From the NCBI GenBank assembly GCA_907163375.1, contig CAJQUW010010295.1:124001-188000 (forward strand): 64,000 nucleotides of DNA, read 5' to 3'. The number at the start of each line of letters is the position of its first letter. Position 1 is the stretch's first letter. Positions 30,831 through 44,613 of the stretch are shown piece by piece. A program made the position numbers and the translations under genes. The stretch is from Prostheceraeus crozeri. Lineage: Eukaryota; Platyhelminthes; Polycladida; Euryleptidae. Below the pieces are notes generated by a model. The model searched no databases. It was not told the origin of the DNA and worked only from the letters and a program-made list of their open reading frames with translations.

Positions 30831-32381
30831 AATGCTGCTTAAAGAAAATTATATCTCATTATTGAATATCAGTTTGCTATCCCTACGCGGTCATCTAGTA
30901 TTTCATTTCGATATTCGTTGGTTATACATTCGATGCGTGAAGCTATCCGCAAATGATGAACAATCCAAACACCAACTAATCCTCAGATCGGACAGATAAT
31001 TGCAATCTATACAATCCGGGGATCCACTGGCTTCTGGCACAGTTTTTGACTGAAAGCCGAATGACGATTCTCATCTTACCTACCTACACGTACACACAAA
31101 TAAAAACATTCATGCAATTCATGCAGTAACAGAAAAAACAGACAAAAATAACAGAGATTCCGACAAGCCTCAAGCAACGTAATTTTTAATCCAGTGGATA
31201 CAGCAACGCATCCATGAGGATTCAAAACTACCGACTTTGAGGTATACATGAAAAATTACTGAAAATACTTGTATTTTTTCAACATTAGGAGGCTTGCCAA
31301 ATCTGAATGTGAATATCCTCACAGACAGATTTGCGTGCACAGAAAATGATCTGAAGAAACTGCATATAAAAAGTCTTCGTCCTAATGCATCGAAATGTGC
31401 TTTTCTTTGATCGTGTTTGACAAGATAAGGAATCGGATATAACTCGGCAGATGCGCAGCTTCGTGGTAGGCTTAGGCCTATTTCATTCTGTGAAAGTCTC
31501 ATTTTCGGCATCGTTCCTAGCAGAATCTCGTTGTGGCTGTTTAACTATTTCTGTGCAACTAGTGATCTTTGAACTCGTGCGATCAGGCCATAGAAGTGGA
31601 TTAGGCCTATTCATGTATTCGACCGCTCTGTGTCACTCGAAAGAAGTAACACTGAAGACGCGTAGCGCCAGACGATTTAGGCTGATCATTTGAAAGGTAT
31701 ATGCAGTGTTACTGATCTAAAAATCTATGACATCAAAAATCCAAGATTTTGATCTGCAAATGACTGAAATCAATGATAATTTTCTACAGAGCCCATGCAG
31801 CTCAGAACATTAAAGCATGTCAAGCTTGAGATATCTACTAATCATAATTGTGAAACATAGGAATCTCCTCAATGCCATTTTCAATGGGAACGAGAAGATG
31901 GATGGTGAAATGCTCCTACCTCAATGGTATCATGCAATTAAGGCCGTCTAATTTGGAATTGGAGATATATAGACGACTTTCATGGAAAAATGACATGTGA
32001 AATATCGGCGGACAACCCTACTTACTCAGTAACAATGAAATCGATGACACAGCACCCGGCCGTAATGGAATGGCAAAAGGAATGTTTAGGCTCACATAAT
32101 AGGGTCCAGTAGTTGAAATGATTCCGAGTTTCATTTAATTAAACCTTCTTCAGAGAATTGTCGTGAGGCATGCACTTCTACTCTTCTATAATAAAATTAT
32201 CAATTCGAAGATGAAGCAAAGCAAAAAATCCTTATAACGTTGTGTTTCTGGCAACTTCTGCAACAGATTTTGACCAATTATTGTAAGGGTAGAATTCTTT
32301 AACCCACTGCGCAAATGACTATGCTTGTCCCTCCTGACACTCTATATACTGACTTTCTGTTGATTGTTTTTAGCTTTTTTG

Positions 32382-32418
32382 CCCCTTAAGAAGCGTGAAT
32401 ACGCGAAACGTCGGTCCT
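32382..32418 (+). ncRNA. Hammerhead-like motif, damaged core (copy A)
   Basis: CCTTAAGAAGCGTGAATACG then CGAAACGTCGG: stem II is GCGT-GAAT-ACGC, followed by GAAA and the GTC cleavage box with a very short stem III, the layout of Penelope-associated hammerheads. The core should read CTGANGA; here it is CTTAAGA, so the essential G5 is lost and activity is unlikely. Confidence 0.5.
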
Positions 32419-35400
32419 GTAAGCCTACATAGTTTTTATTACAATTTTATAGCCAATAAATTCTTTAAGATACCTCAACGTACTTTTGGTTCATCATGAA
32501 GAATCGTCTGTTTGCGACAATCGCATTCATCAAATACAGTGTGAATTCCAAAAACAATAATTAGTATTATAGGTAGTTATTTATAGTACTTTATTATAGT
32601 AGTTCTATATTAGTATTACAGTATCATAGAACAATGATAATAGTATTATTAGTTCTCCAACGTTGTCAAAATGTTGTCATTAGTTCAGGCCTCCCCAGCC
32701 AAAATACAAATTTTTCTAGGCTTTTAGGTTTTCAAAAATCTCTCGAAATCTGCACGAGCGAGATCAAACAAAAATGGGAGACATTAATTTGGGACGGCAG
32801 AAAATGGGAAGCATCATCAGCAAAGCTATAGCGAAGGATGTAAGCCTAATACAATCCATGAAGACTGGAAACAAATGGAATAAGATGAAAAGCAAGTAGG
32901 CCTACATGTAGTCTGCCAACTACGTTCAACTAGAATACTGCAGGTACTATGGTACTGTCCCAAATCGGAATTCCCAGCTAACACACATGTAAATACAAAT
33001 CTACTTGATGCACCACACTATCCCGAAGAAGGATTCTTCAGATGCCCTCACCGAAATGCCCTCAGGCACAGTCTATTAATCAGGACTTTCGACTTTGATG
33101 CTCAGAGAAATTGATGAGCCAGTCGTTGCAGTGTCGATTTTATCCTTCTAGATGAATTTTGATAACTATGAAGCAATGGGAAAAATTCTCCTAACAAATT
33201 ATACTTTGGTGTAAATAACGAATCCTTTTTAAGAGATGAAAGAAGAAATAGAGACGGGCTGATGATACCGCAGTACATGAAAAAGTACATGCATAGGCTA
33301 TACCCTCATTCAGGCTAAAATTCAAACCGCAAGCCATATCCATTATTATAACAATGATATGAGACAAGTCATTTGTCAAAATGACAAAATGATGTATCTT
33401 TCAGTACGAACGAATTTCAACTTCGACCGAAAGTCTGAGTGCTTTATTGTCTTAGAGTATGATAATAGAGCACTCTATTTGATTTAAAGCATATTTGCCA
33501 TTTGAAAGCAGTGCTATTTTTTCTCTTAGAAAATATAGCACCGGTGAGGAAAATAAAGTTCAGTTATCCTAGATCCACATTTGTCTCAAGTTAAATGATG
33601 TACATCTGCGATTTACGGCAACTCTAATTTCACAGTCCTAGATATATTTCAAGCATTGCACCATTTGTATTCAATATTATTCTGCTGGTGTCTGCTTTTG
33701 GATTTGTAATCAAATTATGTGCTACTCTGAGAGGTAGGCAAAACACTAATTTGCGCTATGCTTTCGACAGCAAAATGCAGCTTCAAAATCTGTTTCACGG
33801 CAGGCCTATGTGAAATGGAGAAGATCCTTTTCAAGAACTCATACCTAAAATGCTGCTTCGTTCCTATGCCGCTAGTTAACTGCTTGTTGACAAGCATCCT
33901 TCCTTTCGGTCCATATTTCTCTACAACCAAGTTTGTGTACGTACGCATCAGGCTAATTGTATTACATAAATCGATGAATTAATTTATAGATTATTTGCTG
34001 GTGTTAACGATGATTTTACTGTGTTTTGTAAGCTCACTGCTATATAGCCGTTTTTCATTTGAAGCAAAATATAAATTTGTAGTAGAAATGTATTATAGTA
34101 TGAAATTATTTTCTTGTCCATTCCTGCAAATGCGAATATACATGTACCTATTTAACACTATGCATAAGGCTTATATTCGTAGCAGTAGGTTGTTGCCATT
34201 TTTATGTTGCATTTAAATTCCAATGAACAAACAGGCGAAACATGTCCATACAGGCTTTCCAAAAGTTAGATGTAATTGAAGCAACTGCAAGAACGTGAAT
34301 TGTGGTAAACGCCATTAAAGAAATGACACTATTTTATAGCATGCAGCTACTTTGCTTTGGGGCCGGAAATGGACTTTCAATTAAGATATTGTTGAAATTT
34401 TGTTTCATAAGCATTGGAGTGATAAGGTGGACCGGTGCAAGCTGTGAACAAAGTGACCTTGTAGAGAAGAATATCGAATAAAAGCACCTTAATTGACAAA
34501 GATGTCCCCTAGCTTTGTCAAAGTATAGGCCTTAATATTCAAATCATAGCACTATTTGTAAATTGCAGATTGAATCTATGTTTTTCGTAGTGAGTAGTTC
34601 GCCATTTTTTTACTTTTTTGCCCACGGTATTACTGTATGCGTATCAATTCATCATCTCAAACTAAAGGGTCATTTTCACAGTTTTCTGCTTGAGGCTCAT
34701 GTGTGCAGGTTTGTCAATTTTCATGATTTGCATTGATTTCAGCTGTAGAGATTTTGCTATGGGAATGGTATTGTGCAAAATTCACAAGTGTGACGTGGCA
34801 AAATTCTTTCCCTGAGGAAACGTTTTTTCAATGTGACAAATAAGTGGAGATTGGCACGATTGCCACTCTCAAATAAGCACGAGTCGACACTGAGAATTAG
34901 GCCTAGCTTAAAATGTCACACTTGTGACTACAGAACATTTAAGAAATCGTATGAGACTTACAGGGCAGTTTTACTACCCGTTTGTTTATTTTCTGCACCC
35001 AGAAACTATACAAATATTTTTATATTTTGTAGACCATTGAATATTGATACTTTGCGAACTTCTGCCAAATTATGGTTACATTATTGTGTAAGGTGACCAT
35101 TTGATTAAGATGAATAATTCTAGGATTTGTATGGCAACTTGCCCTGAGCATGTTGACGCAGTTTTCATTTTCTGTTTTTACTGCATTTGTGCAAAATTTC
35201 TGCATGTCGCTAAGTGACGACTAAAAATTGCTGATCGAGAGTCATTTGCCAAATCTGTCTAGTGCTCTATCATCAGTGTCTAACATATATTGGAAAAAAT
35301 TAATTTCTCGATTTAATATGATGCATTTATGCAAGACAGGCGGTCACCCTACTATATAGTCATGGAATTCGGCACCTTAAAATTTACCCACTTCAATTAG

Positions 35401-35911
35401 ATTATGGTAGCCTATTTATTGACTATCTTGAATAATAAATTCTAAGGGGACCGATCGTCAACCAGTCCCTCTGATTCTAACAGGCCATATTTGCATGCAA
35501 GCCTAAACTATATGAAGAGGTAGAGACGTTCTGTAACTTACTCTGTGATGGTTGATCGCGATTATGAATGCATGATTCTCCCCTCCAACTTATTATGCAA
35601 TCGTGAGTCAAATATTCAATATGCGTCAAAACGTCTGACTTGCGTCTAATAGTTCAACGTGTCAGAATACCGTCGTGAGTCAAAAAGTATGACTTGCGTC
35701 AGTAAGAACGAAATCTGGAGTCTCCGAAACCGAAACCGGCGGAAAGTATTGAAAGCATGTATTGAATACATCTCAGCAAAACTCACCTGTACACCAAATT
35801 TGGTGAGATGCGAGCGTGCGGAACAAAGTCCATTTGCGTCAAAAGTCTGACTGCGTCAAAATGTCCAACTTGGCGTCATTTTGTCTGACTTGCGTCATCT
35901 ACTGACTATAA

Positions 35912-36270
35912 GGGCGATAGTTTGCATACGATGTTTTGGCACCAGATTTATGGACTGGGATTACTGTCACGCATCTCCAAGAGTCAGGAATAACAGGAAG
36001 TAGTCAATGATTGCTGGAATAACGCAGAGAGTTTCCGAGCAAAAAACATTCCACCATTTTTTATCATTAAATAGCAAAGACCGTCAGAATCACAGGAAAT
36101 AGAACTAGGAAGATTTTGCAGGTATTCAAAGACTCGTTGTGGCGAAAATTCAATGTTGTCAATAGAGGCTCCAGTGAAATACGAAGAGAAATTATTAACG
36201 AGGGTGCTTGAGCTGAATTAAAGTTCATTAAATTTATTGTTATCGCAGTAAAAGATAACTTCGTTTTCCA
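35912..36270 (-). mobile_element. LINE retrotransposon, 5' part split off by element A
   Basis: The minus strand shows the start of the reverse-transcriptase domain: VFEYLQNLPSS, then CDSDGLCY, then a PDSWR-like box, VIPVHKSGAKTSYANYRP. It ends exactly where element A begins; the sequence beyond A's other end (IAVSSCVCRIMERLVSSD) is the expected continuation in related elements. Several frame changes are present. The 5' limit is unclear. Confidence 0.8.
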
Positions 36271-37370
36271 TTCATACATCATGGATTTCATTCACAAATG
36301 ACGTAAGTAAGTTATTCATTCTTAAGCCTGCAAGCCAGCGAAAGAATTAATAATATTGATAAGGAAAGATCTTGTACATACAATAGACTGTTAGATTCGC
36401 TAAATCCCATAGATATATACTTCTCTCCCCCACCAACACCCTGTAACACCTTTTCATTAACATGACTCTATTCTTTCAATTTCCTTGAATTTATTAGCGA
36501 TACTCTCACTCGTCCATTAACGAAATTAACTGTCGGGATTTTACTACTTGAATGTTTTAGCTGAATAAATTGTCTAAAAAAGCAGGGATAGCTTATAATT
36601 TTTTGATTCTGTCAAATCATGAGTTTTTAATATTTCGAAACCAATAGACGACTCTCGGTTGATCTCTTTCTCGAAAATCGATAAAGATGAGCTCATGCTG
36701 TTTTTGCGCTAAATGTTAACTTTAAGGACTATAAAAGATTTAATATAATACAAATGCGTTTTATAGTATATATCAAAAGATAATGCACAAGCGTGAATCT
36801 GACTTTTACTGCAAATTTCCTGTATCAATAAGTTAGACATCATTGTGCCGCAAACAGCAATGACAGTGGCGTAGCCAAGAGGGGAAAAGGGGGAATCCAT
36901 CCCCCGAAATGAAATCTGAGCGGGGGACAATCCTTCTGATTTATACGGGGGTATGTTAACATCATTCTATGTCGAATTATTAATTTATTAATGTGCGATT
37001 ATTAACTGATAGCCTAATGTTGTACAATGAAAAGAAGTCACAACTCACAGTTTTGCAGATTTGGATCTACCTTGACATCCTGAGTAACGTCAATGCTTTG
37101 ATTTTAATTATCCGTTCAGATCTCAGCTCTAATCTAAACACACGCACACACACACGCATACGAATTATGAGACAATGTCTGGGCAAGTATGTCAGCAAAT
37201 AGGCTATGTTTCTGATAAGCCAATAGCCGCAAATGATAGACAGCAACGTGACTCAATCAGTGGCGATTACCGGAGAGGGGACAAGTAGGACATGTGCTTA
37301 CCCGAAATCATAGTCAGTAGCATCATCGGAAGTCAGACATTGCATGTCTTATTGACTTTAGTTTTTACTT
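36271..37370. other. Intergenic DNA
   Basis: 36870-36965 begins AGTGGCGTAGCCAAGAGGGG and has a G/C-run hairpin (GGGGGAATCCATCCCCC), resembling ends of common invertebrate DNA elements. A (CA)n tract lies at ~37138-37158. No gene is recognised. Confidence 0.45.
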
Positions 37371-37371
37371 C

Positions 37372-37600
37372 ATGGCACTGTGGCCTTGTGGTAGAGTGTT
37401 CGCTCTGCGTCCGGGAGACCATGGTTCAAACCTTGTTCGGGTCAAAACTAAGACTTTTAAAATAGGTACACTCTGCATTCTTGCTAAGCATTCAGCACAA
37501 AAAGAATGAGAGTGGGATAAATGGAACTCGTCCACATGGAAGAAAGGCTCTGTGCCTATTGTGCTTCTGAGTATAAAAAAGGTTCATTTATTCATTTATT
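37372..37600 (+). mobile_element. tRNA-derived SINE, copy 1
   Basis: The head has a pol III A box (GTGGCCTTGTGGTAGAGTG) and B box (GGTTCAAACC) at tRNA spacing. The body contains TACACTCTGCATTCTTGCTA and AAAGAATGAGAGTGGGATAA; the tail is T/A-rich (ATTTATTCATTTATTTTT). A second copy is at 56066-56297. Confidence 0.85.
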
Positions 37601-39177
37601 TTTTATGGAGTCTATTAGCCTTAACCTCAGTCACTTTCTTTTTCGAGTGATTTGGCTGGGGACGGAAAAAGTTCGCTCACAGTTATTAACATTTACATCG
37701 TCAACAGTAAATCTGATGTTACATTAAAAAATTCAATGCTTTTTGTTTCTAATACGCATGCAGGGGCGCGATCATAATCTTATTTTGGAATCCAGGTTTC
37801 TAGCCTTAAATATAACTCAGTTTTATTGTGATTTCGTTGACGTCCACAGCATGAATTTTCTCCTGGTATATTGCTTCACATTGTCATTATCAGTACCTTC
37901 TTATATGAATAAAAACATAATTATCTGGTGTAGGTATACCTAAAACAACGATCTTTTTATATTGAAGCCGTCTCAATCACTTAACAGAAATGAAAATATA
38001 TGCATAGTGAACTTCAGGATGAAATAGGCCTAAGCAGAATTTCAAATGTCAAGCATCCAAGTCGCATTCTTGCCCCCATACTTCAGGGTTGCCGTGGGAA
38101 TTGATATTTGAATCCTCACCCCATACCCACAGAAAAACCTGTGGGTATACGCACAGAATTCCCACACCCCCGCAGGATAAGGCCCTGATTAATAAGTTGC
38201 TCGTATTCGTATAGAATGATTGATGTACATTATAAATGCAGCGAAATAAATAAATGTCCAACAACTCCATCTCAGTGGAACTTCTGCACAACATTCAACG
38301 ATCCGAAGGCCGTATTTGACTCTAGAGATGCGGAATGGGAGTCCCTGAAGAAAGTTACCGAGAGCGTATTGTAACTTTTATGACTTTTCTTTGCTATCTT
38401 CGGTATATGCCAATTGCTCTTTAAAATTGTTGTGGTCTATTTCCTATCATTATTGAGCCTTGATTCTGACTTGTTACCCAGAAATTATTGTACCGAAAAA
38501 TTAGCTAAATGCTCGTTCAAGTAAGGAACGGAGCCCGCTATGCACACGTATAAATTTGACTTACAAATTTACATTTGCCTGAATCAGTTGGTTACATTAG
38601 CAGATAGGTGTTCTTTACCTGTCCGTACTCATTCGCAAGTTTTTGTTGTCTGCTGCCACCTTACACCTACAGTTTACATAGGCTCTTCTCATTCCGCTCT
38701 TAATTCTTTAATGATTCATGAGACATGACACTCTTTTCCATAAAACTACCATAACGTAGTTTACCGTAAAGGTAATTCTATCTTGAAATGTTTCTTTTTA
38801 ATAGTATGACGACATTGTCTTTATTTCTTTGCTTTCATACCAATGCGGTTATTGATCAGCTTATGTTATTCAAACCTTCTCTATTACTCACTTTGGATTT
38901 TTGGTTCACATAACCTAGTTATTGACCATGTCGATCCTACTTCATTTTGCTACAGGATTATTTTAAGGGTACATTTTTTGCATTGCTGTTCCCTTAAAGG
39001 AAACACATTTGTATAAAAAAATTAACAACTACATGTAGACTAAAGGAAACATGGCCTAATTAAAATGTTGAGATGAAATGCTAATGCGATTATGTACTTA
39101 GTTCTGCACAAGACTCGAGCATTGCATAGTACGCTATTTCTATATTTCGATATTTTGAAATTTCGATGTTTCTTATA
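37601..39177. other. Intergenic DNA, nothing recognised
   Basis: No repeat pair, gene motif or structural signal was identified here. Confidence 0.4.
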
Positions 39178-40000
39178 CAGTAGAACCCACTTGTAACGTA
39201 CTTCAAGGGACCTAAAAAATTGGTACGTTATATCCGAGGTATGTTGTATCCGAGGTGTGCAAGAACAAGTTGTATAAGAAGTATTGAAGCCTACTTCTGC
39301 ACCAAATTAAGTTGTCAATTGCAATAGTAAGGTCCTATCCATCATGACCAGCTAATTATCACTCTGTATCACCATAAATACATGTAAATGTAATGTGCAT
39401 TTATTTGTATGCCCTGGCCCTACATGTATGATCATGCCTACTCGAGAAAACAGCATAGTGTCTTAACAATTCTCTATTGTGTAAGAAAAAATATGCAATA
39501 TTCTGAGCATGAATCTAAAAATCTGAATGACTAAAAAACAAGTCTCAGATGAAAATTCAATGGAACAGCAGTGACGCGTTAAGAAGACACCATCACAGAC
39601 AATGTCTTAATTACAGTTCACTTCTATCGATTGCTCATTGGACGGATTCGACACTCAAAAGTTGTCCTCCTACGAGGTCATGACAAGAGCTGTTGCTGCC
39701 ATCATCAAACGCAGCAAGTCATTGTAGAATCGTGTCAGCTTCGTTTCGATGATTCAGAATGCTTAAGTAGTTTCATCCCTAAGTACGTTGTAAAAAATCA
39801 AAATTTGCTCTGTGGACCTTTGAAAAGAGTTCGCTATATCCGAGTAGTACGTTATATCCGAGTACGTTATAACCGAGGCATTTTATATAGACATAATAGG
39901 AATTTTTGTCCGTGCCTGCAAGAGGAGTTCGCTATATCCGAGTAGTACGTTATATCCGAGAGTTCGTTATAACCGAGTCCGTTATAAGTGGGTTCTACTG
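39178..40000. mobile_element. pogo/Tigger-like non-autonomous element
   Basis: The ends are CAGTAGAACCCACTTGTAAC (39178) and GTTATAAGTGGGTTCTACTG (ending 40000), flanked by TA on both sides. Subterminal boxes ACGTTATATCCGAG and GTTATAACCGAG repeat in both orientations, as is usual for Tigger-like ends. No transposase remains inside. Confidence 0.85.
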
Positions 40001-40002
40001 TA

Positions 40003-40287
40003 CTCGAATATGAACTTATACTGTTCGCTGCTTTGAGATTCGCTGTTATAACACCAAGTTGCCAGTATACATCAAGTAAAATCAAACCTAAACTTACATT
40101 ACTTCATGTATACATGCTATGCGAAGCATTCTCATGAAATATACACACATTCATTTCAAAACAACTATGCTTAAATTCCTCGCTGTATACAATCGTGATT
40201 AAGTGCAGTATGTTACACAAAAGCAAGAATGAATATTTATCAATATATATATATTCAAATTTTAACAGTTATTTTTAGTCCTGAAGG
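40003..40287. other. Spacer between pogo-like element and copy B
   Basis: AT-rich with a short (TA)n tract near 40240. Nothing else seen. Confidence 0.4.
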
Positions 40288-42089
40288 AGATTTTCAATGA
40301 CGCAAGTCGGACAATTTGACGCAGAAAACCATTTTTACCAACTGAATTCGTCACTTCAGATACGTGACGTGACGCAAGTCGGTCTTTATGACGCAAATGG
40401 TATATTAGACGCAATAAGTATATTTGACTCAAGCTGAAGTAAATGAAAATTGAAGTCAGACTTTTTGACGCAGTTCGTATATTTGACTCAAAATCATGAA
40501 ATAAATTCTGAAAACTTCCTGACGCGTCCGAACAATTTGACGCATTTGGTATATTTGACTCAAAAACGATCGATAATGCAATGCGGTATATTCATATCTA
40601 AATATACGGACAGAAGTTCTCTCAACAATTTTATGTATCGAATAAAGCGCTTATCTCAAAAGAATAAGCTAACATGGAATCAAATAGGCCTATATCAAAT
40701 GATGCCCAAGATTTACAATCTAAGTTCAGACAGCGGTTCATGGTAAATTTTGCATCACAGAAATAAGGCGATCATGCTTTCTTCCAATGCAATGTTATCC
40801 ACTGCTAGAATTATTTGTCAAGATAATTTGCTTTATTAAGTTTCAATGATCATCACACTATAAATGAGCTAATCGCAGGGGCAATTTTCTGTCATCTGGA
40901 ACATTCATCGTAATCGAAATATAATTTGCAGATTGTTCGAATCGATCAATTACAAAATTGCCATCTCATGTCAAGTAATGAGACCGAAAAGTTGACACTC
41001 TGTTTGTCAGGAGGGCAACGACATGGCCTGACACGGGATCGTCAAGTAGGCAAGTCATTCCTTGAAAATGCATGAAACTGAAGGAAGGACTTGTGGAATT
41101 GAAACTGAGAAATTGTTTAGGTCTAATTTTTGGAATGTGAATTTAGCAAGGAAGTGGAAGGGAGCACAGTATGGAAGTTACAATATCCGAAAGCAATGGA
41201 CCTATTGTCAATAAGATCTTTGTAAAGCGATATAACAGCAGAGCATTTATAGGCCTCACACCAAGTGAGGAAAAACTTGACAACAATAATAAATATGAAC
41301 AGGACAAAGAACAAGAATAGAAGGATATCAGCAGATGTCACTTCCCTTTCAGACTATGGTTTTCAATGATTTTTGTTATTTTCTTGATATTGTTATTTAT
41401 GAATTGAAGCCAAAATAGGCTACCAAAATTCACTCTAAGCATTCGATAGGGCTCTGAGGTTCTTAAAGATATTTTTATATGCTGGGATTAGAAAATGAGA
41501 GAATCTAAAAAAACAAGAAATCGCAGTGGGCAGCAATGGTATGAATGCACATGTAGACATACGATAATTAGACTTCTAAAATATCTGTCACATGCATGTG
41601 CAGATATCATCATTACGAGAAAACATTACTGTCTACTTTCGTCTACATTGTACCATAGTTAAATTAGGCACAATGATGATGCTGAAGCACTGCATGTCGC
41701 CTTCTTTAAATCGCACCCCTCCGAGCAAACGGATACCCGATCAGAATCTTATAGTTTCTCCGGATATCCACGGATCTTCACGGCTGAACGGATGCACACC
41801 ATTATTTCTACGCCAGGAGCCGCTTGGATATCCAGTCTATCTCCGCGGATAACAAATTTTTATCCCAAGGAGATCAGTATCTTATAAGCGGATATGTTTG
41901 ATATCCAACCGATATCTGGTTCGTTGTTTTTGACGGATATCCGTGCTATCGGCTGTGCTTTCTGGTTATCCGCCTGGCATCCCTTTGTTAACAATGAATA
42001 TGTAGCAATCGCGACTTTGATGTCAGTTTGCTATTAAATCAGAACAGTTATCAGTTAGCCGAACTGCTGTATTATTATCCAATCTTACA

Positions 42090-42525
42090 AATTTTCACCG
42101 ATATGACGGCCTGTTCACGTAAAAAGGATTTTCAAATTACATCTTATATAAAAATCAAAATATCAATTTCTGATAAGTTGAACATTCTTCTTTGTTATGG
42201 AGGCTTGGTTTCATAGATTTTATTAATATGGCCTCTCTGAAACGTAGGTTAATGTTGTTTGTATCAAACGCTATGATTTTGACTGTAAATGGGAAAGCTA
42301 TGTTAGGAGAGCAACTTAGATGATTTTTGAGTACACTTGAGTCTTTGTTTGTGGCATGTTCTTTAATGCGTGTATGGAGTGAACGGACTGTACTCCCGAT
42401 ATGATTGCTTTTACACGTTTTGCTACCATAGCTCTCAAACAGATGTTGTTGTCAGCAATAACGCACTGATTCAATTTACACTTATGTTTGGAATGTGATT
42501 TTCTCAAAGCCATTCGTAAATAGAA
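42090..42525 (-). pseudogene. Penelope-like 3' fragment, inverted arm in copy B
   Basis: Inverse of 42530-42990: the nuclease and its flank are present but the frame is disrupted inside the GIY-YIG region. It directly abuts the direct arm, making an almost perfect palindrome centred near 42525. Confidence 0.7.
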
Positions 42526-42990
42526 AATCACATTCCAAACATAAGTGTAAATTGAATCAGTGCGTTATTGCTGACAACAACATCTGTTTGAGAGCTATGG
42601 TATTGTATGAAATAACATGCAAAACGTGTAAAAGCAATTATATCGGGAGTACAGTCCGTTCACTCCATACACGCATTAAAGAACATGCCACAAACAAAGA
42701 CTCAAGTGTACTCAAACATCACCTAAGTTGCCCTCCTAACATAGCTTTCCCATTTACAGTCAAAATCATAGCGTTTGATACAAACAACATTAACCTACGT
42801 TTCATAGAGGCCATATTAATAAAATCTATGAAACCAAGCCTCAATAACAAAGATGAATGTTCAACTTATCAGACATTGATATTTTGGTTTTTATGTAAGA
42901 TGTAATTTGAAAATCCTTTTTACGTGAACAGGCCGTCATATCGGTGAAAATTTGTAAGATTGGATAATAATACAGCAGTTCGGCTAACTG
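42495..42990 (+). pseudogene. Penelope-like 3' fragment, direct arm in copy B
   Basis: The open frame 42495-42905 encodes KSHSKHKCKLNQCVIA, then LYEITCKTCKSNYIGST and NINLRFIEAILIKSMKPSL, a GIY-YIG nuclease nearly identical to the copy A arm. The reverse transcriptase is missing. Confidence 0.7.
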
Positions 42991-44111
42991 ATAACTTTTT
43001 TGATTCAATTTAAAATGCTACTTAAAGAAAATTATATCTCATTATTGAATATCAGTTTGCTCTCCCTACGCTGTCATCTAGTATTTGATTTCGATATTCG
43101 TTGGTTATACATTCGATGCGTGAAGCTATCCGCAAATGATGAACAATCCAAAAACCAGCTAATCCTCAGATCGGACAGATAATTGTAATCTAGACAATCC
43201 GGGGATCCACTGGCTTCTGGCACAGTTTTTGACTGAAAGCCGAATGACGATTCTCATCTTACCTACCTACACGTACACACAACTAAAAACATTCATTCAA
43301 GCAATTCATGCAGTAACAGAAAAAACAGACAAAAATAACAAAGATGCCGACAAGCCTCAAGCAACGTAATTTTTAATCCAGTGGATACAGCAACGCATCC
43401 ATGAGGATTCAAAACTACCGACTTTGAGGTATACATGAAAAATTACTGAAAATACTTGTATTTTTCAACATTAGGAGGCTTGCCAAATCTGAATGTGAAT
43501 AGCCTCACAGACAGATTTGCGTGCATAGAAAATGATCTGAAGAAACTGCATATAAAAAATCTTCGTCCTATTGCATCGAAATGTGTTTTTCTTTGATCGT
43601 ATCTGACAAGATAAGGAACCGGATAGAACTCGACAGATGCGCAGCTTCGTGGTAGGCTTATTTCATTCTGTAAAAGTCTCATTTTCGGCATTGTTCCTAG
43701 CAGAATCTCGTTGTGGCTGTTTGACTATTTCTGTGGAACTAGTGATCTTTGAACTCGTGCGATCAGGCCATAGAAATGGATTACGCCTATCCATGTATTC
43801 GACCGCTCTGTGTCACTCGAAAGGAAGTAACACTGAAGACGCGTAGCGCCAGACGATTTAGGCTGATCATTTGAAAGGTATATGCAGTGTTACTGAACTA
43901 AAAATCTATGACATCAAAAATCCAAGATTTTGATCTGTAAATGACTGAAATCAATGATAATTTTCTACAGAGCCCATGCAGCTCAGAACATTAAAGCATG
44001 TCAAGCTTGAAATATCTACTAATCATAATTGTGAAACATAGGAATCTCCTTAATGCCATTTTCAATGGGAACGAGAAGATGGATGGTGAAATGCTCCTAC
44101 CTCAATGGTAT

Positions 44112-44161
44112 CACACAGCAAATTAGACGGTCTTAATCATGCAATTAAGGCCGTCTAATTT
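44112..44161. repeat. Palindrome kept in copy B
   Basis: AAATTAGACGGTCTTAATCA then TGCAATTAAGGCCGTCTAAT form a near-perfect hairpin. At the equivalent site in A (~31935-31952) only the right arm remains. Confidence 0.75.
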
Positions 44162-44576
44162 GGAATTGGAGCTATATAAACGACTTTCATAGAAAAATGA
44201 CATGTGAAATATCGGCGGACAACCCTATACTAACAATGAAATCGATGACATACCACCCGGCCGTAATGGAATGGCAAAAAGAATGTTTAGGCTCACATAA
44301 TAGGGTCCAGTAGTTGAAATGATTCCGAGTTTTATTTAAGTAAACCTTCTTCAGAGAATTGTCGTGTGGCATGCACTTCTACTCCTCTATAGTAAAATTG
44401 TCAATTCGAAGATGAAGCAAGACAAAAAATCCTTATAACGTTATGTTTCTGGCAACTTCTGCAAAAGATTTTGACCAATTATTGTAAGGGTAGAATTCTT
44501 TAACCCACTGCGTAAATAACTATGCCTGTCCCTCCTGACGCTCTACTGACTTTCTGTTGATTGTTTTTAGTTTTTT

Positions 44577-44613
44577 GCCCCTTAAGAAGCGTGAATACAC
44601 GAAACGTCGGTCC
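44577..44613 (+). ncRNA. Hammerhead-like motif, damaged core (copy B)
   Basis: Same as the copy A motif: CTTAAGA instead of CTGANGA, then GCGT-GAAT-ACAC (stem II now mismatched), GAAAC and GTC. The core change is shared, so it predates the split of A and B. Confidence 0.5.

Larger units (their letters stand above)
27415..35911. mobile_element. Large terminal-inverted-repeat element, copy A (8.5 kb)
   Basis: Boundaries come from comparison with copy B and from the interrupted LINE. The left end reads AGATTTTCAATGACGCAAGT; the right end, inverted, reads TTATAGTCAGTAG then ATGACGCAAGTCAGACAA. Both ends are arrays of TGACGCA/TGACTCA boxes (left ~27425-27690, right ~35585-35900). Left and right flanks share GG, and the LINE frame resumes across the site. 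No transposase is recognised. The interior carries Penelope-like fragments, a GATATCC-rich stretch (28985-29260), a MITE-like end (31437-31545) and a hammerhead-like motif. It has segments missing from B (for example ~28440-28560, ~29790-30090 and ~34690-35230). Confidence 0.8.
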
